Source: Sulfurovum sp. | Lineage (GTDB): Bacteria; Campylobacterota; Campylobacteria; Campylobacterales; Sulfurovaceae | Assembly (NCBI GenBank): GCA_026984165.1 | Contig: JALSSQ010000333.1 | Location: 1-6,216, forward strand | Reading direction: 5' to 3' | Length of the DNA stretch: 6,216 nucleotides | Shown here: positions 5,669 through 6,216 of the stretch, in pieces | Layout: the number at the start of each line of letters is the position of its first letter | How positions within the stretch are numbered: position 1 is the first letter of the stretch | Notes under the pieces: generated by a model | Database searches by the model: none | What the model was told of the DNA's origin: nothing | Seen by the model: only the letters and a program-made list of their open reading frames with translations | Position numbers and translations under genes: made by a program

Positions 5669-6216
5669 TGTTTGATCATGAAAAAGAAGCAGTAGATACC
5701 AAGGCAGGGTTTGTCGCAGTAGTAGGGCGACCCAATGCGGGTAAGAGTACGTTACTGAACTATCTTGTAGGAGAGAAGCTTGCGATGACCTCCAAAAAGG
5801 CACAGGCTACGCGTAAACGTATGAATATTATCGTGATGCATGAAGATATCTATGGTAAAACGTCTCAAATTATCTTTGTGGATACGCCAGGTATTCATGA
5901 AAAAGAGAAGCTTCTCAATCAATTTATGATGGACGAGGTGTTCAAAGCCATAGGTGATGCAGACCTTATCGTATTTTTGGCACCTATTACAGATAAATTG
6001 ACAGAGTATGAAAAATTTTTGAAAATGTCAGAGCGCAAGGGTATCAAACATATAGTGCTTCTAACAAAAATGGATCATGTCAAACAGGGCGATATTTTAA
6101 AAAAGTTGGGGGAGTATCAAAAATATCAAGAGAAGTTTGAAGCAATCATTCCTTTTTCTGTCAATAAAAAGGTAGGAAAGCAACAGCTTCTTGATGAAAT
6201 CTCCAAACATCTGCCC
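5665..6216 (+). CDS. era: GTPase Era, N-terminal part (3' end outside the window)
   Basis: The first 184 residues are visible, out of about 300 in the family. Era binds the 3' end of 16S rRNA and assists 30S subunit maturation at the cytoplasmic membrane. The GTPase domain motifs are G1 GRPNAGKST at 21-29, the G2/switch I region with KKAQATR at 44-50, and G3 DTPG at 73-76. The G4 position is TKMD at 134-137 instead of the usual NKxD, and G5 is SVN at 165-167 instead of SA. The C-terminal KH RNA-binding domain lies beyond the window. An in-frame TGA at 5656-5658 limits the start to ATG 5665 or the adjacent ATG 5668. The heptamer array supplies the ribosome-binding site (AGGA at 5651-5654). It is the fourth gene of the rplI-hslV-hslU-era cluster. 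Confidence 0.95.
   Translation, partial: MMFDHEKEAVDTKAGFVAVVGRPNAGKSTLLNYLVGEKLAMTSKKAQATRKRMNIIVMHEDIYGKTSQIIFVDTPGIHEKEKLLNQFMMDEVFKAIGDADLIVFLAPITDKLTEYEKFLKMSERKGIKHIVLLTKMDHVKQGDILKKLGEYQKYQEKFEAIIPFSVNKKVGKQQLLDEISKHLP

Noticed and set aside
5600..5803. Minus-strand frame translating as repeated FLIPHSSFLISH-like units
   Set aside because: It is the heptamer array read backwards, extended into the antisense of era. The apparent peptide repeat reflects the DNA repeat only.

Overview
The window is a housekeeping stretch of a moderately AT-rich bacterial chromosome. The gene order rplI-hslV-hslU-era, the weak -35 elements and the protein sequences fit Campylobacterota, perhaps a Sulfurovum- or Sulfurimonas-like organism. 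This placement comes from recalled gene order and sequence character, not from a search.

Left part (1-1165): the 3' end of an unrecognised plus-strand gene (stop at 207-209) runs into a compact intrinsic terminator. A 347-bp gap between convergent genes follows (210-556). It holds a long-loop inverted repeat and a duplicated T-run motif that could terminate transcription arriving from the right. The minus-strand gene at 557-1072 encodes a small membrane protein of unknown function with about five membrane spans. Between it and the next minus-strand gene lies a 71-bp nested palindromic element (1091-1161), which looks like a small interspersed repeat.

Middle (1168-3209): a complete minus-strand gene encodes an M3A-family zinc oligopeptidase (PrlC/OpdA type) with all recognisable catalytic residues. 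It is transcribed divergently from rplI across a 92-bp AT-rich region that carries candidate -10 boxes for both directions.

Right part (3210-6216): a plus-strand cluster of rplI (ribosomal protein bL9), hslV (peptidase of the HslUV protease), hslU (its AAA+ unfoldase) and era (GTPase of 30S subunit assembly, cut off by the window end). rplI and hslV overlap in a TAATG. hslU starts at TTG behind a good ribosome-binding site. HslV and HslU together form the ATP-dependent HslUV protease. bL9 and Era both serve the ribosome, so the cluster links translation with protein quality control.

The most unusual features are non-coding. One is an uninterrupted array of 16 heptamers (5551-5662) that fills the whole hslU-era gap, is free of C, and repeats a Shine-Dalgarno-like AGGA up to the era start. 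The other is the nested palindrome at 1091-1161. I found no defence system, CRISPR array, transposase, phage gene, tRNA or rRNA, and no convincing new multi-gene system.
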